DNA from: Chalciporus piperatus | Taxonomy: Eukaryota > Basidiomycota > Agaricomycetes > Boletales > Boletaceae | Assembly: GCA_038093975.1 (NCBI GenBank) | Contig: JBBPTG010000011.1 | Location: 186,001 to 250,000 of the forward strand | Direction of reading: 5' to 3' | Length of the DNA stretch: 64,000 bases | Part shown: piece by piece, positions 12,501 through 24,120 of the stretch | Numbering within the stretch: the first letter of the stretch is position 1 | Layout: every line of letters starts with the position of its first letter | The notes under the pieces: model-generated | Seen by the model: only the letters and a program-made list of their open reading frames with translations | Database searches by the model: none | Told to the model about the DNA's origin: nothing | Translations under genes and position numbers: made by a program

Positions 12501-13433
12501 AGTGGGGCAAATTGAACATACTCCACCCGCTGACAACCTCCATATGATGGCCGTTGTAATCGCCATCTTCACTCTCTATCAATTCCGGCTGAGTCGCTGT
12601 GAGCATGGGCGCTAAATCGGAGACGAGCGCTGGATTGACTGTCTCCTTGACACGACTCCTTGCACCATTATTGGCACCGGGACGAGTAGAACGACGGCGG
12701 GGGAACAATGGCGGGGATTCGAGGCCAGGGTGACATCGGGGAGGAGATTCGCCCTCAGGCTCGCCCTTCAGAAAATTAGTCACGTTCATTGTATTTGCGG
12801 AAGGATCGTCGGGTTTTCCTCGCGTGGCAAATGGCAGCACCGATTGGAGGAGTTGTCGTATTTGCATGCTGGTAGTGGAGTCGATTTTGAGGCGAAGATC
12901 CCTAGGGAATGAAGCAGGCAAATATCAGTACTTGATGAAATACCCATGCGGAGAACAAAACATACAAGACATCGTCCACGGCAGGTGCGTTGACTTCTTC
13001 TACCTGCGTTGTCGTGACCGATTTGACGTCAATGAAAGCTTTTAATGCGGGTGCTGTACGAGGTATGGATGCTCGATAACTCAGACTCCCAAGCTTTGGA
13101 GCTCCAAGCCTGGAGCGCCTCGTAAGGATGGGTGTCATGAGAGGTTTGCACATCGCTGACAACCTCTCGTCTGAAACATATATGAGAAAGATACTACGGA
13201 CACGCATATATGCGCAGAAGAAACTCACAATGGTCATCCTCCTCGTACCAGCATCGATCGCCCCGAAGCTCTTGCAAAGCCGGGGGCCGGGAGAAGAAAT
13301 CCCGGATGTATCTAACGTGTTCCGACGGTGTGACCCATGTCTCTTTCGGGGGAGTGAGGTCAAGAGCCTCCAGAAAACGCATGAGAATCTCAAACGGTTC
13401 TGTAGGCAGGAGAAAGGATGTTGCGTCCGCCAT
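9539..13433 (-). CDS. ZIP2/SHOC1-like (XPF-related) meiotic crossover protein, probable
   Basis: Eight exons read leftward: 13433-13229, 13170-12966, 12901-12522, 12456-12328, 12251-12146, 12072-11729, 11589-11394, 11300-9539, giving 1108 residues with frame kept at all seven junctions. The N-terminal half is charged, with a polyproline run from a (CCG)n tract near 12424-12436. The last about 220 residues are ordered. RVLLVERYDLGGTDIIIDP, then a Trp-Arg-Tyr helix leading into FIVFEAYPS, resembles the degenerate XPF nuclease fold of ZIP2/SHOC1. A helical segment with AFANDVGEAARFVRFFG sits where those proteins keep a helix-hairpin-helix. Family members bind branched DNA with Spo16/SPO16 and promote class I crossovers. 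Assignment rests on motif memory, not a search. The start ATG at 13433 could be preceded by another short exon. Confidence 0.6.
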
Positions 13434-15128
13434 GGGCGCGTACTCGAGGTTACGAAGGAGAAGCTAGATGCTTGGCTGTCAGTACCTGGAACAAGTCAAA
13501 TGAGAATGCTGACCTCTTCGACTGCTGCCTCAGTGAACGCGACATGATCTGTCGTGAGGTGAATGCGTACATATGGCAAGAGGACCTCGCGTATATGTCT
13601 GCGCAGACGAAACTCGTGAGCTGAATTGATGCTGTACGAACGTGAGTCCATTTGTGTTGCGCGATTCTACACGAGCTTGCGAGCTCCGGATCCACTATCA
13701 ATGAATTATCTTCTGGCAGTTTTCCAGGCAATTAACCGTGCGCTAGATATGGAGGGCGCTACTCAACGTTGTGATAGACTTGGTGAGTGAAAACAAGAGG
13801 GAGCCCGGAAGATAGCCTGAGCCAGCATTCGTTACGGCATTTCGCGCGAGTGATCATTGTCAAAACATCACACGCAGGTGAGGAAACTACATTCAAGTCA
13901 TTGAGCGGAAAACGAACAACACCCTTTGCTGATTGTTGGGCCGCCCGAAGGATGTTGAAAGAACAAGAGCATATGCTTTGACAAGCAAACAATTTGTTTT
14001 CAAAAACGAGGAGATACATAAATGGGATAGACACAAGACGACGCATACCAGACTGCGTCGGGGAAAAACACAGAAGGTTTCGGACCACGATCGAGACATA
14101 GCGACAAGCAGATATGCACAGGTCCGAAATGTGAGGGAATGGTTCGCAGGCGAATCGATAATCTTCAACAAGAGATAGCAACCTTCAAAAAAACCGGTGT
14201 CAGATCATGAATCAATCATGGGAAACAAGATTTCAGAAAAAAAGGGTATGTTGTAACCATGTAGGTGTCTAGAAGACTAATCGAATTCATGTTGATCATC
14301 AAGTTTCAAAGCCAAGAGGCTAGAATGAAAATATCTCAAGGGGGAAAACTCACTTGTCTATGTTCTTCCACGTATTCTGGTCATGCACGGAGCGATCGAT
14401 TGCTTTGAACGATATCGCGAGAGACACAAACGTCGACCCCAGGCGTTGGAGAGATGGTTGACGAGAAGAGCAGATCAAACGTCCAGTTGTTCAAGCAAAA
14501 TTTGAGACGTGATATTTGTTTGTACATACCTTAGGGCCGGTTTCATACGCGAACCCAACGCGAACCTGATCGACCCTGGCCAGTGGCCACACCAATCCGA
14601 TGACTGAGTCCCCTCCTTATATCCCATATCAACTATCCGATTGCCAAAGGGATGAGAGCAGATACTCCCCTGGCTTAGGCTGGATTAATCAGACAAAAGT
14701 TTGCGTGGTGTTTGACGACCAGACCATAAACCTATTCACAGCGCTGCAGATCATCTTGTGCTACAGAAAGGAGATCCATGAAAGAACTTGGAGGGAATTG
14801 GTGGGAATTGTGTTCGGACGGTTGGTGAAGTTGATAACCTTTGCAGAGTATTCCGACTCGGACTCAGGTGGAATCAAAGATCTCTACGATTTTGGGTGCG
14901 CAGAGCATCACTAAACGATCCCACCCTGCCGAAGTGTACAGTTATCCTCGAACTCATCGCCGATGGGTCTAGTCCACACCTTCCCGTCGCCGAGCCAGTG
15001 TTCAGAGCTAGCCACGACCTTCAATTGGTCCGACAAGGTTCAGTCCATGTTCTCCTTGACCATGAACGCCTTTAGATACCCTGTCGGTGACTCTATCTTT
15101 TGCCCACATCGCCGTACCACACCACTTG
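13434..15128. other. intergenic region with an F-box gene remnant
   Basis: No intact gene. From about 14905 to 15086 the + strand encodes a piece related to the N-terminus of the F-box protein at 26756-28156 (shared SLNDP..PKC.VI.E core). It is out of frame with the downstream F-box frame. The rest, 13434-14880, has no coding or repeat signal. Confidence 0.5.
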
Positions 15129-16430
15129 ATGCGCCCACTGCCCAACCTCTCGGGCACCCATACCATTCGGGTTCTCCCGAGAATCCTCACCATGTCGCAA
15201 GCTCCGTACAGGGATCTCGCCACTGAAATTCTCCTCAAGATCTTCCGATACATCGCTCAAGCTCCATATTACACTGGCTGGCGTCGGGATCTCCTGTCGT
15301 TCGCGCTCGTCTGTCGTTCATGGACATGTTCACTCGATCTTCTGCTATGGAATCTCAACATTGTCCATGACGAGCGTCAAGCGATGATGAAACCGCCAGA
15401 TATTCATGTTATCGCGAAGGTAGTCACGTCACGACCTTCTCTTGCACATTCCGTCAGGCATCTCACTACAGAATATTTCAAGGGAAAATCGTGGCCTCCA
15501 ATAGCTACCCACTTGGCCTATATATCTGCCTTCACCTCGTCCTTCATCACCATCTTCCTGTCGACGAGGAACCTGCGAAGCTTAGAGCTCACGTTTCTCG
15601 ACGTGAGACAGATGGAAGCACTAGGGGACGCACTTTGTTATTTTCCCTCACTGCATACCTTCAGCACAGGTCATGGCAATCCGGACACTCTTGCTCGATG
15701 TGGTGCGATCAGCATCGTAGTGCTTGCATATTGTCTCGCTAGTTGGCCATCCTTGAAGTCGTTGACCGTCCATGGCCTTCTACTTCATATACCCAGGGAA
15801 ATGAAAACGCCACTACGACCACCTGCCTGCGCTTTGACCGAAGTCCTCATCGAAGCGGTGGTTATGAGCGACGCAGAACTCATGTATCTCATGACGCCGT
15901 CTTTTAAAACCCTGGAAATGGTAACATTTCGCCGCGTCATTGGGATATCGAACGCTGGATTGCGAACTTTCCTGAACGGTATATCCCAAAACGTCTCCCA
16001 CCTCACTATCCATTCCACTGGAATCGCATGGCCGCCCGGAACTCAAGAACCAGCATTGGATGCGATGATCGATAAGCTGCCCCGTTTACGGGAGTTGGAT
16101 ATACGAGGGACAATGGCGACCGAGTTGATGATCCATCGAAGGGCCAGTCTATTCAGAGCTAGTGGAACAAAGAAGGATCGAGCCGATGCGGAATCACTCC
16201 CTATTGTTCGACTGTCCTTCGGTCCAGCACCAGGACTTCCTGCAACTATTGCAGATAATGAATGGCCTGGTTGGGATATCAGCGAGCCTTCCACGGATCC
16301 ATCCGGTGGCGGCAATCAGCAGCAACATTCGAAGCTGATGTTGGAGGCGTTGAAAAGAAGACCTGTAGCCTATCTTAGAACTATTCTTGCTCATGCTAAC
16401 TTGCCTTCCTATACTAGCCAGTCCCCCTAG
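15129..16430 (+). CDS. F-box protein with LRR-like tail (paralog 1)
   Basis: A single exon. The first in-frame ATG is at 15129 (433 residues); a second at 15192 lies just before the F-box and may be the real start. The F-box is LATEILLKIFRYIAQ...RRDLLSFALVCRSW, roughly residues 30-70. It is the part that would bind Skp1 and recruit substrates to an SCF ubiquitin ligase. The rest is leucine-rich, with irregular LRR-like units (LRSLELTFLDV, LKSLTVHGLLL, LRELDIRG). This is the longest of three related copies and keeps both segments that the others have lost. Compared with the copy at 26756-28156, its upstream N-terminal part is shifted out of frame, so this may be a shortened protein. Substrate unknown. 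Confidence 0.75.
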   Translation: MRPLPNLSGTHTIRVLPRILTMSQAPYRDLATEILLKIFRYIAQAPYYTGWRRDLLSFALVCRSWTCSLDLLLWNLNIVHDERQAMMKPPDIHVIAKVVTSRPSLAHSVRHLTTEYFKGKSWPPIATHLAYISAFTSSFITIFLSTRNLRSLELTFLDVRQMEALGDALCYFPSLHTFSTGHGNPDTLARCGAISIVVLAYCLASWPSLKSLTVHGLLLHIPREMKTPLRPPACALTEVLIEAVVMSDAELMYLMTPSFKTLEMVTFRRVIGISNAGLRTFLNGISQNVSHLTIHSTGIAWPPGTQEPALDAMIDKLPRLRELDIRGTMATELMIHRRASLFRASGTKKDRADAESLPIVRLSFGPAPGLPATIADNEWPGWDISEPSTDPSGGGNQQQHSKLMLEALKRRPVAYLRTILAHANLPSYTSQSP

Positions 16431-16940
16431 TACATCCTGGAAATAACAAGAATGGAATCGCGTCGTATGATCTGGATTACTTGAGTCACGATTTCAAGTT
16501 TGAGGAAGGATCCGGAGACTCGGAGACGCAATCAAACTTGAAACATCTACAGGCTTTCCATTTTAGTTGCAACATGCTGGAGTCCTCAAGCTCAAGCTGC
16601 AACTATGAGGGAAAGTGGATCACTTGGCTCCATACAAGAACAAATCTAAGTCCGTGCAATACTGGTATATACTATGGTGCAGAGTTCGATGAGTGCGGAT
16701 GAATGTAGTAGAATATGACTTCGAATGGGAAGGAGAGGTGTGTAGGCAAAAGGTATTGGCTAAGGCGTGCAGCGTATGTAAATTGTGATGCGATGTAGTT
16801 GGTAGCTGCGTCTATGTTTCGAACCGAATGCTTGTTGGGCGAGAATAATCATGATGCTAAAGTGTCCCTCAAGATACGCTCCTATGATAGGATGACAGGA
16901 CTAAACCGACGGAACAATTTCACCGAACCAGGGGGTCAGG
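16431..16940. other. intergenic region between convergent genes
   Basis: 3' flanks of F-box paralog 1 (+) and the tail-anchored protein gene (-). No feature was seen. Confidence 0.5.
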
Positions 16941-17891
16941 TCAATTCCGTGCAGATACATGCAAAGCATATACGCAAACCAATGGAGAAGCTACCACGAG
17001 GAGGACCAATGCCGCCGCGAGGCCTAAGGATAGGGAGGAATGATCCGGGGTAACTACTATAAAGGCATCAGTTTAAATTCGGGGGAAAAGGTTGGTACAC
17101 GACTTACCCAACGGTATAGGTGGAGGTGATGGGGGGAAGTATGTGACCTTTGTAGGATGGAGTGTCGAGCGAGCGATGATCACGTCATGGATCGGGAGGT
17201 CAAGATGAAGTTGGAGGATTTCCAGAGTGACTGGCGGACACTTCCCTGGTGAATGAGGGAAGGGGACGATCGAGACCTGATCGTCGAATTCCCATAACCT
17301 TGATGACGTTGTGGGGACGAGGCTGCAGTCGAAGGTGGAAAGGACACGGGAGAGGAAGGAGTCGAGATCTGCGTTGCTGGCGATGAGATTATCCGCGTAA
17401 GGGAAGGAGGGATCTATGGAAGCGTAGGTAGCGAGGGTCTCCTGAACATGAGCCAGGAAGTAGGCGGGGGGTTCTCTGTCTCCGACCGGAGGACGGAATG
17501 GAAGATCGCCTTCGGTGCAATTGGTATCGTCGTTCTTCCGAGTCGTCTTCAAGGCGGGTGGAGAGGACGGTAGACCGATCCCCGCACAGCGGCAGCCTCG
17601 ACCTGCTCTTACGACAGGCCAGTCTGCGACATGGGGCCCGAAGACGTGGGCGTAGTACGATTTACAGTCATCACAGAGCTCTGAGAGCGTGGCGGTGAGA
17701 GAAGAATGGAGGGATTCGACGAGTGAGCGGGCGATGTGCACGCGAAGGTGGGTGCGGATCAGAAGATGCAATTCTGAAGGGAGGGCGACAGGAAACGGGA
17801 AGTGGGCGTTGCTCGAGATGGAGGGATGGATGGTGGTGAGGACTGCGTGGGTGAGCGCAGTGCGTGAGGTGCGAATGGAGGGGGACGCCAT
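16941..17891 (-). CDS. probable tail-anchored membrane protein, unknown family
   Basis: Two exons read leftward: 17891-17108 and 17056-16941, giving 299 residues. The second exon was found from the GTAAGT donor right after codon 261. It encodes a hydrophobic span (LGLAAALVLLVVASPLVCVYAL) followed by only a few residues, which suggests a C-terminal membrane anchor with the bulk in the cytosol. The soluble part has a Cys cluster (CDDCKSYY... and GCRCAG) that could bind metal. It also has an N-terminal helical region with HLLIRTHLRVHIARSLVESL. The acceptor reads TAGTAG, so two in-frame acceptors three bases apart are possible. I do not recognise the family. Confidence 0.65.
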
Positions 17892-18317
17892 GGAGGGTGT
17901 GGTGATAACGAGCTGAGATGGACTGGACTATTTAAAAGGTGATTTGCGAAGACAGCGGAGGGAAGAAGACGATCTTTGACGTGGATGTTCTTGCATCTTA
18001 GGAGTATTGGTAGCACATGGCACACAAAGTTTGGCAAGGCCTGAGTGACTCGGGCTGCGTGAACGTAACAGAGAAGGGATATTGTCAGCGATCCCGACAT
18101 CGGACTCGACATCTCACAGAGATTTCGAGTTGAATCACCTGCGAAGTCAATTACCTGCCGCAATGAGATGCACCACAGATGCTTCGAGTGGTGTAATCTA
18201 GCCGACGACAACGGTAACCCTAACCTCAGTCTAGGATTACCATCAATGGTAGTCCACCCGGGTATGGTTCCTTGTTCCGGGCAGATATCCCGCTCGACCT
18301 GCCCACTCGTCTGCACG
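17892..18317. other. divergent promoter region
   Basis: Lies between the tail-anchored protein gene (-) and the methylisocitrate lyase gene (+). It contains the TATA-like stretch listed separately. No coding signal was seen. Confidence 0.5.
17928..17938 (-). promoter_or_regulatory. TATA-like element of the tail-anchored gene
   Basis: On the minus strand CCTTTTAAATAG lies about 40 bases before the start codon at 17891, a plausible TATA position if the leader is very short. Sequence resemblance only. Confidence 0.35.
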
Positions 18318-20461
18318 ATGATCCCGGTTCTTCGACGTGGACCATGCTATATCCGCACGATTTCGAATAGACGTGCCATGTCGAGCTATCCAGCGCTGCA
18401 CGTCAACCCACCAAATCCTGCGACCGAGTCTGCCGAGTTCGAGGCACGAGTCGCTCACCTCTCAGAGTACTTCTCCCTTCCCCGCTTCGCGAATATCTCT
18501 CGTCCATATTCTGCTCGCGATGTCGCTCTCAAACAGGGGTCAGCCCCTGTCCTTCCTCTCCCCGCATCCCTTCTGGCGAACAAACTCTTCCGCATATTCG
18601 AGGACGCGAGTGCAAAAGGTCTGCCAGTACACACGATGGGTGCAATCGACCCTGTCCAGATGACACAGATGGCAAGACATCAGCAAGTGGTCTATGTATC
18701 TGGCTGGGCTGCTTCTTCTCTCCTTACCACCGGAAGCAACGAAGTCGGGCCAGACTTTGGGTATGTACCTACCATGTTACTAATCTCACCTCATTCACGC
18801 CTCGTAGAGATTATCCATATACCACTGTACCAAATCAGGTTCAACGCATATTCCGTGCTCAGCAATTCCACGACAAAAAGCACTACGATGAGCGCATGTC
18901 CGCTTCGCCAGAAACACGTGCGGAGATGCCATACGTTGACTACCTCCGTCCCATCATCGCAGATGCTGACACTGGGTAGCTTGGTTTCATATCAACTCTT
19001 TACAGACTTGTCACTCATAATATGCCAGTCACGGTGGTCCCTCTGCTGTCATGAAACTAGCCAAACTGTTTGCCGAGTCAGGCGCATCTGCTATTCATCT
19101 CGAGGACCAGCTTCATGGCGGAAAGAAGTGTGGTCACCTAGCTGGAAAGGTCCTGGTACCCGCGTCGACCCACGTTTCGCGTCTCGTAGCCACACGATTC
19201 GCTCTCGATATGTTGGAATGTCCTATGTTGGTAATTGCGAGAACCGACGCCGAAAGTGGGAAACTTTTGAGTTCTAGCGTGGATGCCGGAGATCATCCGT
19301 ACGTGATGATCTCCTCCGTGACCCTCGTCATTCCGTTGACAATGATCCGCATAACAACAGATTCATACTAGGCACAACGACGCCTGGACAACCACTTGCC
19401 GAAGCTCTCGCAGGTGCTGCAAACGCCGCTGACGCTGCCCGAATCGAGAAAGAGTGGGACGCTACACATCCATTGATGACCTTCGACGAAGGTAAATGGA
19501 CCTTCTCACATGCCTTACTCGACTTAACTTTTATTTCGTGAGCCATGAAACAAGCGCTTCAATCTACGCCTTCGATATCGTCACCCGAATCTGCCTTCGA
19601 GCACTACAAGACCCGGGTCGTCGGAAAGTCAAACTCGGAGGCACGGAAAGTTGCGAAGGAGATCCTTGGCACAGATATCTTCTGGGATTGGGATCGTTCG
19701 TGCACCATTTTTTAATTTTAATTGATAGCACTTACGTACTCTTCTTTCATCGACCAGTTCCACGAACTCCGGAGGGTTACCACCGTCTTCAAGCTGGTCT
19801 CGCCCCGGCAATTTCCCGTACACTCAAGTACGCACCTTATGCCGACCTTCTTTGGCTCGAGACCTCGGCACCGGACCTCGAACAAGCACGCGCGTTTGCA
19901 AGGGAAATCAGAGAAAAGACTGGTCAGAAGAAGAAGTTTGTGTATAACCTTAGCCCGAGCTTCAACTGGCTTGGGAAGGGCTTCACCAAGGATGACTTGA
20001 AGAACTTCATCTGGGAACTTGGAAAGGAAGGGCAAGTCTGAGCGTTCATCATCCTGTGTCATGGCTGCTGACGCGGAAGTGCTCACCATAGATTCGTCCT
20101 TCAACTCATCTCGCTTGCCGGCTTGCATAGCAATGCTGTCACCACGGGTAGGATGAATTTCTTCCCCTTTCAAACGATCTACTGACACGCTACGTAGCCG
20201 AGCTGGCTGAACGTTACAAGACCGAAGGCATGGTTGCCTACGTCGATCTCGTCCAGCGCAAAGAGAAGGAAATCGGATGTGACGTGTTGACACACCAGAA
20301 GTGGTTTGTATTCTTTCAAGCCGATCCCACGTCAATCCTCGCTGACGCTAGTGCCGATTAGGTCTGGAGCCAACTACGTGGATTCTATCATTCAGACAGT
20401 GTCAGCTGGGTCCTCTAGCACGTCCGCGATAGGCAAGGACTCGACGGAACATGCGTTCTGA
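18318..20461 (+). CDS. 2-methylisocitrate lyase, mitochondrial (ICL family)
   Basis: Nine exons: 18318-18760, 18808-18975, 19029-19298, 19361-19491, 19543-19695, 19758-20031, 20092-20147, 20198-20303, 20362-20461, giving 566 residues. It cleaves 2-methylisocitrate to pyruvate and succinate in the methylcitrate cycle of propionate breakdown. The N-terminus ([19 protein letters not shown]) is basic and free of acidic residues, as in a mitochondrial targeting peptide. The catalytic KKCGH signature is at about residues 236-240. [12 protein letters not shown] and [13 protein letters not shown] fit the methylisocitrate branch better than glyoxysomal isocitrate lyase, which normally lacks a presequence. 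The intron after 20031 begins GCAAGT, a GC donor. The C-terminus EHAF is not an SKL-type peroxisome signal. A residual chance of a true isocitrate lyase remains. Confidence 0.85.
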
Positions 20462-20565
20462 GGCATTCGGGATGACATATCTATACCCATTGGCGATGTA
20501 TCTCTCACTTATTACAGGGCTAGGGTATACCACGTTCTTCATCACAATCTGTAGATTATCCGAGA

Positions 20566-21969
20566 TCATACACGGTTGTGTAGAAGCTCATCACTGGAAC
20601 TTCCCATCTCTAACTGTCTTGTGACCTTGAAAATCTTCACCTCCAAACCAGCGTCCACTTGGTCGGGGACCCGTAACGATAGATTTCCGGTGAGATCGCA
20701 TCGAATTTCTTCGATTTCCAACACTTTTCCTACGTATGACATGAAAGACAAGTTAGTCAGGCCCAGCAGCGAGTTACGCATAGTGACCCACGGCTCTCGT
20801 CAACGAAACATTGCAGCGTCTCAATGTTACGCACAGTCAGCGCGATGATCGCTAATCGAGTATGTCCGGATGAAAGGACGAGAAATAAAGTCCCAACCAA
20901 GGGAGGGACAAGAACAGGATCAAAGACCTGCTTACAAAGATCCTAAGTCTGACGACCGCAATACACAATGGAAGTACGTGCGATATCTGCGCCCAGGATG
21001 ATGTCTGCTTTCGCCACGTTAAAAAACGAAGTCAAGTTTTCTGGGCACAACAACGAATCATGCCAGTCCAATGATCTGTAATAGACATTTGGATGTGCTG
21101 AAGATTCGTCTGTGAAAGTGAGCATCCAATTGAGAGGAAGGGGGCCAGTAAAAACTTACTGCAAGGCAATTGGACATTACTCTGACAGCGTGCAAGAACG
21201 GCGGAGTTTACGTCAGTCAGATAGATGGATGGTACCTTTGGCACAGTGTGTAACTGTAAGCTGGCTACGAGAATACCGATGAATCCTGTCCCGCTTCCGA
21301 GCTCGAGCACGCTGTCATTTTCCACAAGATCTATCCATGAGACAAGGGATGAGGGACCGCGCTAGGATTTGGTACCTGCTGCGACTCACGGGAATTTTCG
21401 ATTAGGTATTGAGCCAAGATCAAGCTTGCTCGCCAGGTTCTAAGACCTGTCGTACCTGCTTCGATCATTGTGCGTGATTCTAGGAGGGTGATAGTTTGAT
21501 AAGTTTCGTCCATCGGACGTGTCTCGGTGATCGAAGACCTCCAGTAGTGTGTGAGGTAGGAGTCAGGGGGCGATCCTGAGCTATTGATCAGGATCAGAAT
21601 TGTTCGACACTTTCAATCAATGATGATGCATACCGTCCACCCACTCTTAAGGACAAGTAATGCGCATATATGCACTCATCAATTTCATTCTCCTGAGAGG
21701 GGCATGAGAAGGAGAGTGTATGCGTTGATCAGCAGAACTACCTCGTCGTCTCTGCTCAGATTTTCGAGTTGCTCAACTGCCCACTTCCAAAAGCTCTGCT
21801 GATATGACTCGGAGGGGGGATACTGCTTCAGACGGTGATTTAGAAGAATCTTTCTTAGAAAGAAGTCGTGGGCGACATCGAACGGAACATCTGGCGGAAG
21901 AGAGAGGCTCCTTGTTGGTACGAGAGCAGCGTAGCCGCAAAGGACCGGTAAAAGCGAGGATCGATACAT
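20566..21969 (-). CDS. EFM3: eEF2 lysine methyltransferase (FAM86/EFM3 family)
   Basis: Seven exons read leftward: 21969-21742, 21692-21634, 21580-21390, 21330-21160, 21109-20982, 20927-20792, 20729-20566, giving 358 residues. Family members trimethylate a lysine of elongation factor 2. The N-terminal FAM86 segment is clear (YPPSESYQQSFWKWAVEQLE), followed by the family hallmark ESRTMIEAGTTGLRTW. The SAM-binding site is LELGSGTGFIG, about residues 168-177, then an acidic strand (YLTDVN) and LGADI. To keep frame between exons 5 and 6 the donor must be GC (ATC then GCACGT); the next residues VFDPVLVP are what the family has there. If that junction is not used, the gene would be broken at this point. 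Confidence 0.82.
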
Positions 21970-22181
21970 CCCTGCACTGGAGACTGTCACTGAAGCATGC
22001 TATTAGGCCATTGGCGCTGATGAAAGTGCACGTAGACGACGTTTCACCTACTAGTAGATAGATAGCTCAACGACACAAACGACGACACATTGGTACATTG
22101 CACAAACATACGTCAACAACAGATTATTGCAGTGATCTTGCGCGTCGAGATTGTCCTAGTCCACATCCTCCATCGTCCAAA
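21970..22181. promoter_or_regulatory. bidirectional promoter, EFM3 / CCT7
   Basis: 212 bases separate the start codons of EFM3 (-) and CCT7 (+), so both promoters must lie here or overlap. No clear TATA box; a TAGTAGATAGATAG stretch lies near 22050. Confidence 0.5.
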
Positions 22182-24120
22182 ATGCAGCGGGGTCTTCCAA
22201 TGGTATTGGTACTGCAAATCGTGTATGCAGATCGCTGATCGAGTTTTTAGCAACCAACGGTCGTACTCCTCCGGGAGGGCACCGACACCTCTCAGGGCAA
22301 TCCGCAACTCTTGTCCAACATCTCCGCGTGTCTTGCAATTGCACAGACGCTTGCCACCACTCTGGGACCTCGTGGGATGGACAAGCTGATTGTAAACGAA
22401 CGCGGAGAAGCTCAGATCACGAACGACGGCGCAACCATTCTCAAGCTCCTCGAGATCGTACACCCAGCTGCTAGAACCTTGGTTGACATCGCGCGTGCCC
22501 AAGATGCAGAGGTCGGCGATGGAACCACTTCTGTTGTTCTCCTCGCTGCCCAGCTTCTTAAAGAAGTTCGCGGATACATCGAAGAGGGCGTCAGCCCACA
22601 CATCATCATGAAGGGATTCCGCAAGGCAGCACAATTGGTAGATACATATCTTTTCATCGCAGCTAGTCGTGTCTCACATTTCGATAGGCTGCGGAACGCG
22701 TGAAAGCGATCCAAGTTACCGTTGACAAGAGCAACGAGGAGTGCGTTTCCAAGTTTCCAGTTCAATCCGCCATCTAATTGATCGCCAGACGCTTCCATTC
22801 TCTCCTTCTCAAATGCGCCTCAACTTCTATGTCATCGAAGCTCATCCATTCGGAGAAACCCTTCTTCTCAAACATGGTTGTTGACGCCGTCGAATGCTTG
22901 GACCAAGACGACCTAGATGAATCACTCATCGGCGTCAAGAAGATCCCCGGTGGTGGCATGCAAGATTCACTTTTCATTAGAGGGGTCGCATTCAAGAAAA
23001 CGTTCACATACGCGGGTGCCGAACAGCAGCCAAAATCCTTTAAAAAACCCCTTATCCTCAGTTTGAATGTTGAACTTGAGCTCAAAGCCGAAAAGGACAA
23101 CGCCGAGGTTCGTGTGGAAGCAGTTTCGGATTATCAGGCAATAGTGGATGCCGAGTGGGAAATCATCTACCGGAAGCTTGAGGCCATCGAGAAAACCGGT
23201 GCCAAGGTTGTCCTGAGCAAGCTGCCGATCGGTGATCTAGCAACGCAGTGGTTCGCGGACAGGGATATTTTCTGCGCTGGTCGCGTTCCGGCTGGTGATC
23301 TTCGCAGGGTCTGCCAAGCTGTTGGCGGATCAATTCAATCAACCTGCTCGGACATATCCAGGCAGCACCTCGGTACTTGTGGTTCATTCGAGGAGCGGCA
23401 GATCGGTGGGGAACGATACAATATCTTCGAAGAGTGTCCCGTGGCCAAGACTTGCACTCTTATTCTTCGTGGTGGAGCGGAACAATTCATCGAGGAGGTT
23501 GAACGTAGTTTGCACGACGCCATTATGGTGGTCAAACGAGCAATTCGAAACGGTGATGTGGTTGCTGGAGGAGGTGCCGTTGAGGTAACGTTTCCGTACG
23601 CTATTCCTAACTGACCCAGAGCTGAACCTCGGGCAGATGGACGTCTCTGCGTACATCAGAAAACACGCACTCTCAATCCCAGGGAAACAGCAGCTCATCA
23701 TGACTGCTTTTGCAAAAGCGCTCGAGATTATTCCACGCCAAATCTGCGACAATGCCGGACTGGACTCCACAGATATTCTCAACAAGCTTCGCATGAGACA
23801 TGCCGCTGGTGATAAATGGTATGGTGTGGATGTCGATGGGGTCGAAGGTGTTCGGGACAACATGGAAGCATTTGTATGGGAACCCTCGCTCGTCAAGTTG
23901 AATGCAATCAGCAGTGCTACTGAAGCAGCTTGCTTGATTCTCAGCGTCGACGAGACGGTGAGAAATCCCCAGAGCGAAGCGGTATGTCTTCTTATCTTCT
24001 CGCGAGTTATGTTATCTCTGAATCGATTGGGTCATACAGCAAAACTCCGGACCACGTGCACCACCCGGTACGGCCCAACGGGCCCTCAGAGGCAGGGGCA
24101 GGGGCATACCTAGACGGTGA
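22182..24120 (+). CDS. CCT7: chaperonin CCT/TRiC subunit eta
   Basis: Six exons: 22182-22202, 22251-22637, 22688-22740, 22789-23584, 23637-23981, 24040-24120, giving 560 residues. It is one of eight subunits of the cytosolic chaperonin that folds actin, tubulin and WD proteins. Group II chaperonin signatures are all present: [20 protein letters not shown] (about 43-52), NDGAT (65-69) and GDGTTS (96-101) for [21 protein letters not shown] is in the apical domain, and GGGA and [14 protein letters not shown] in the equatorial domain. The eta-type N-terminus and the C-terminal RGRGRG tail fit CCT7. The first exon codes for just seven residues. Length is normal for the family. Confidence 0.96.

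Noticed and set aside
19718..20335. Open frame of 205 codons on the minus strand
   Set aside because: It lies antisense across exons and introns of methylisocitrate lyase, and no known motif appears.
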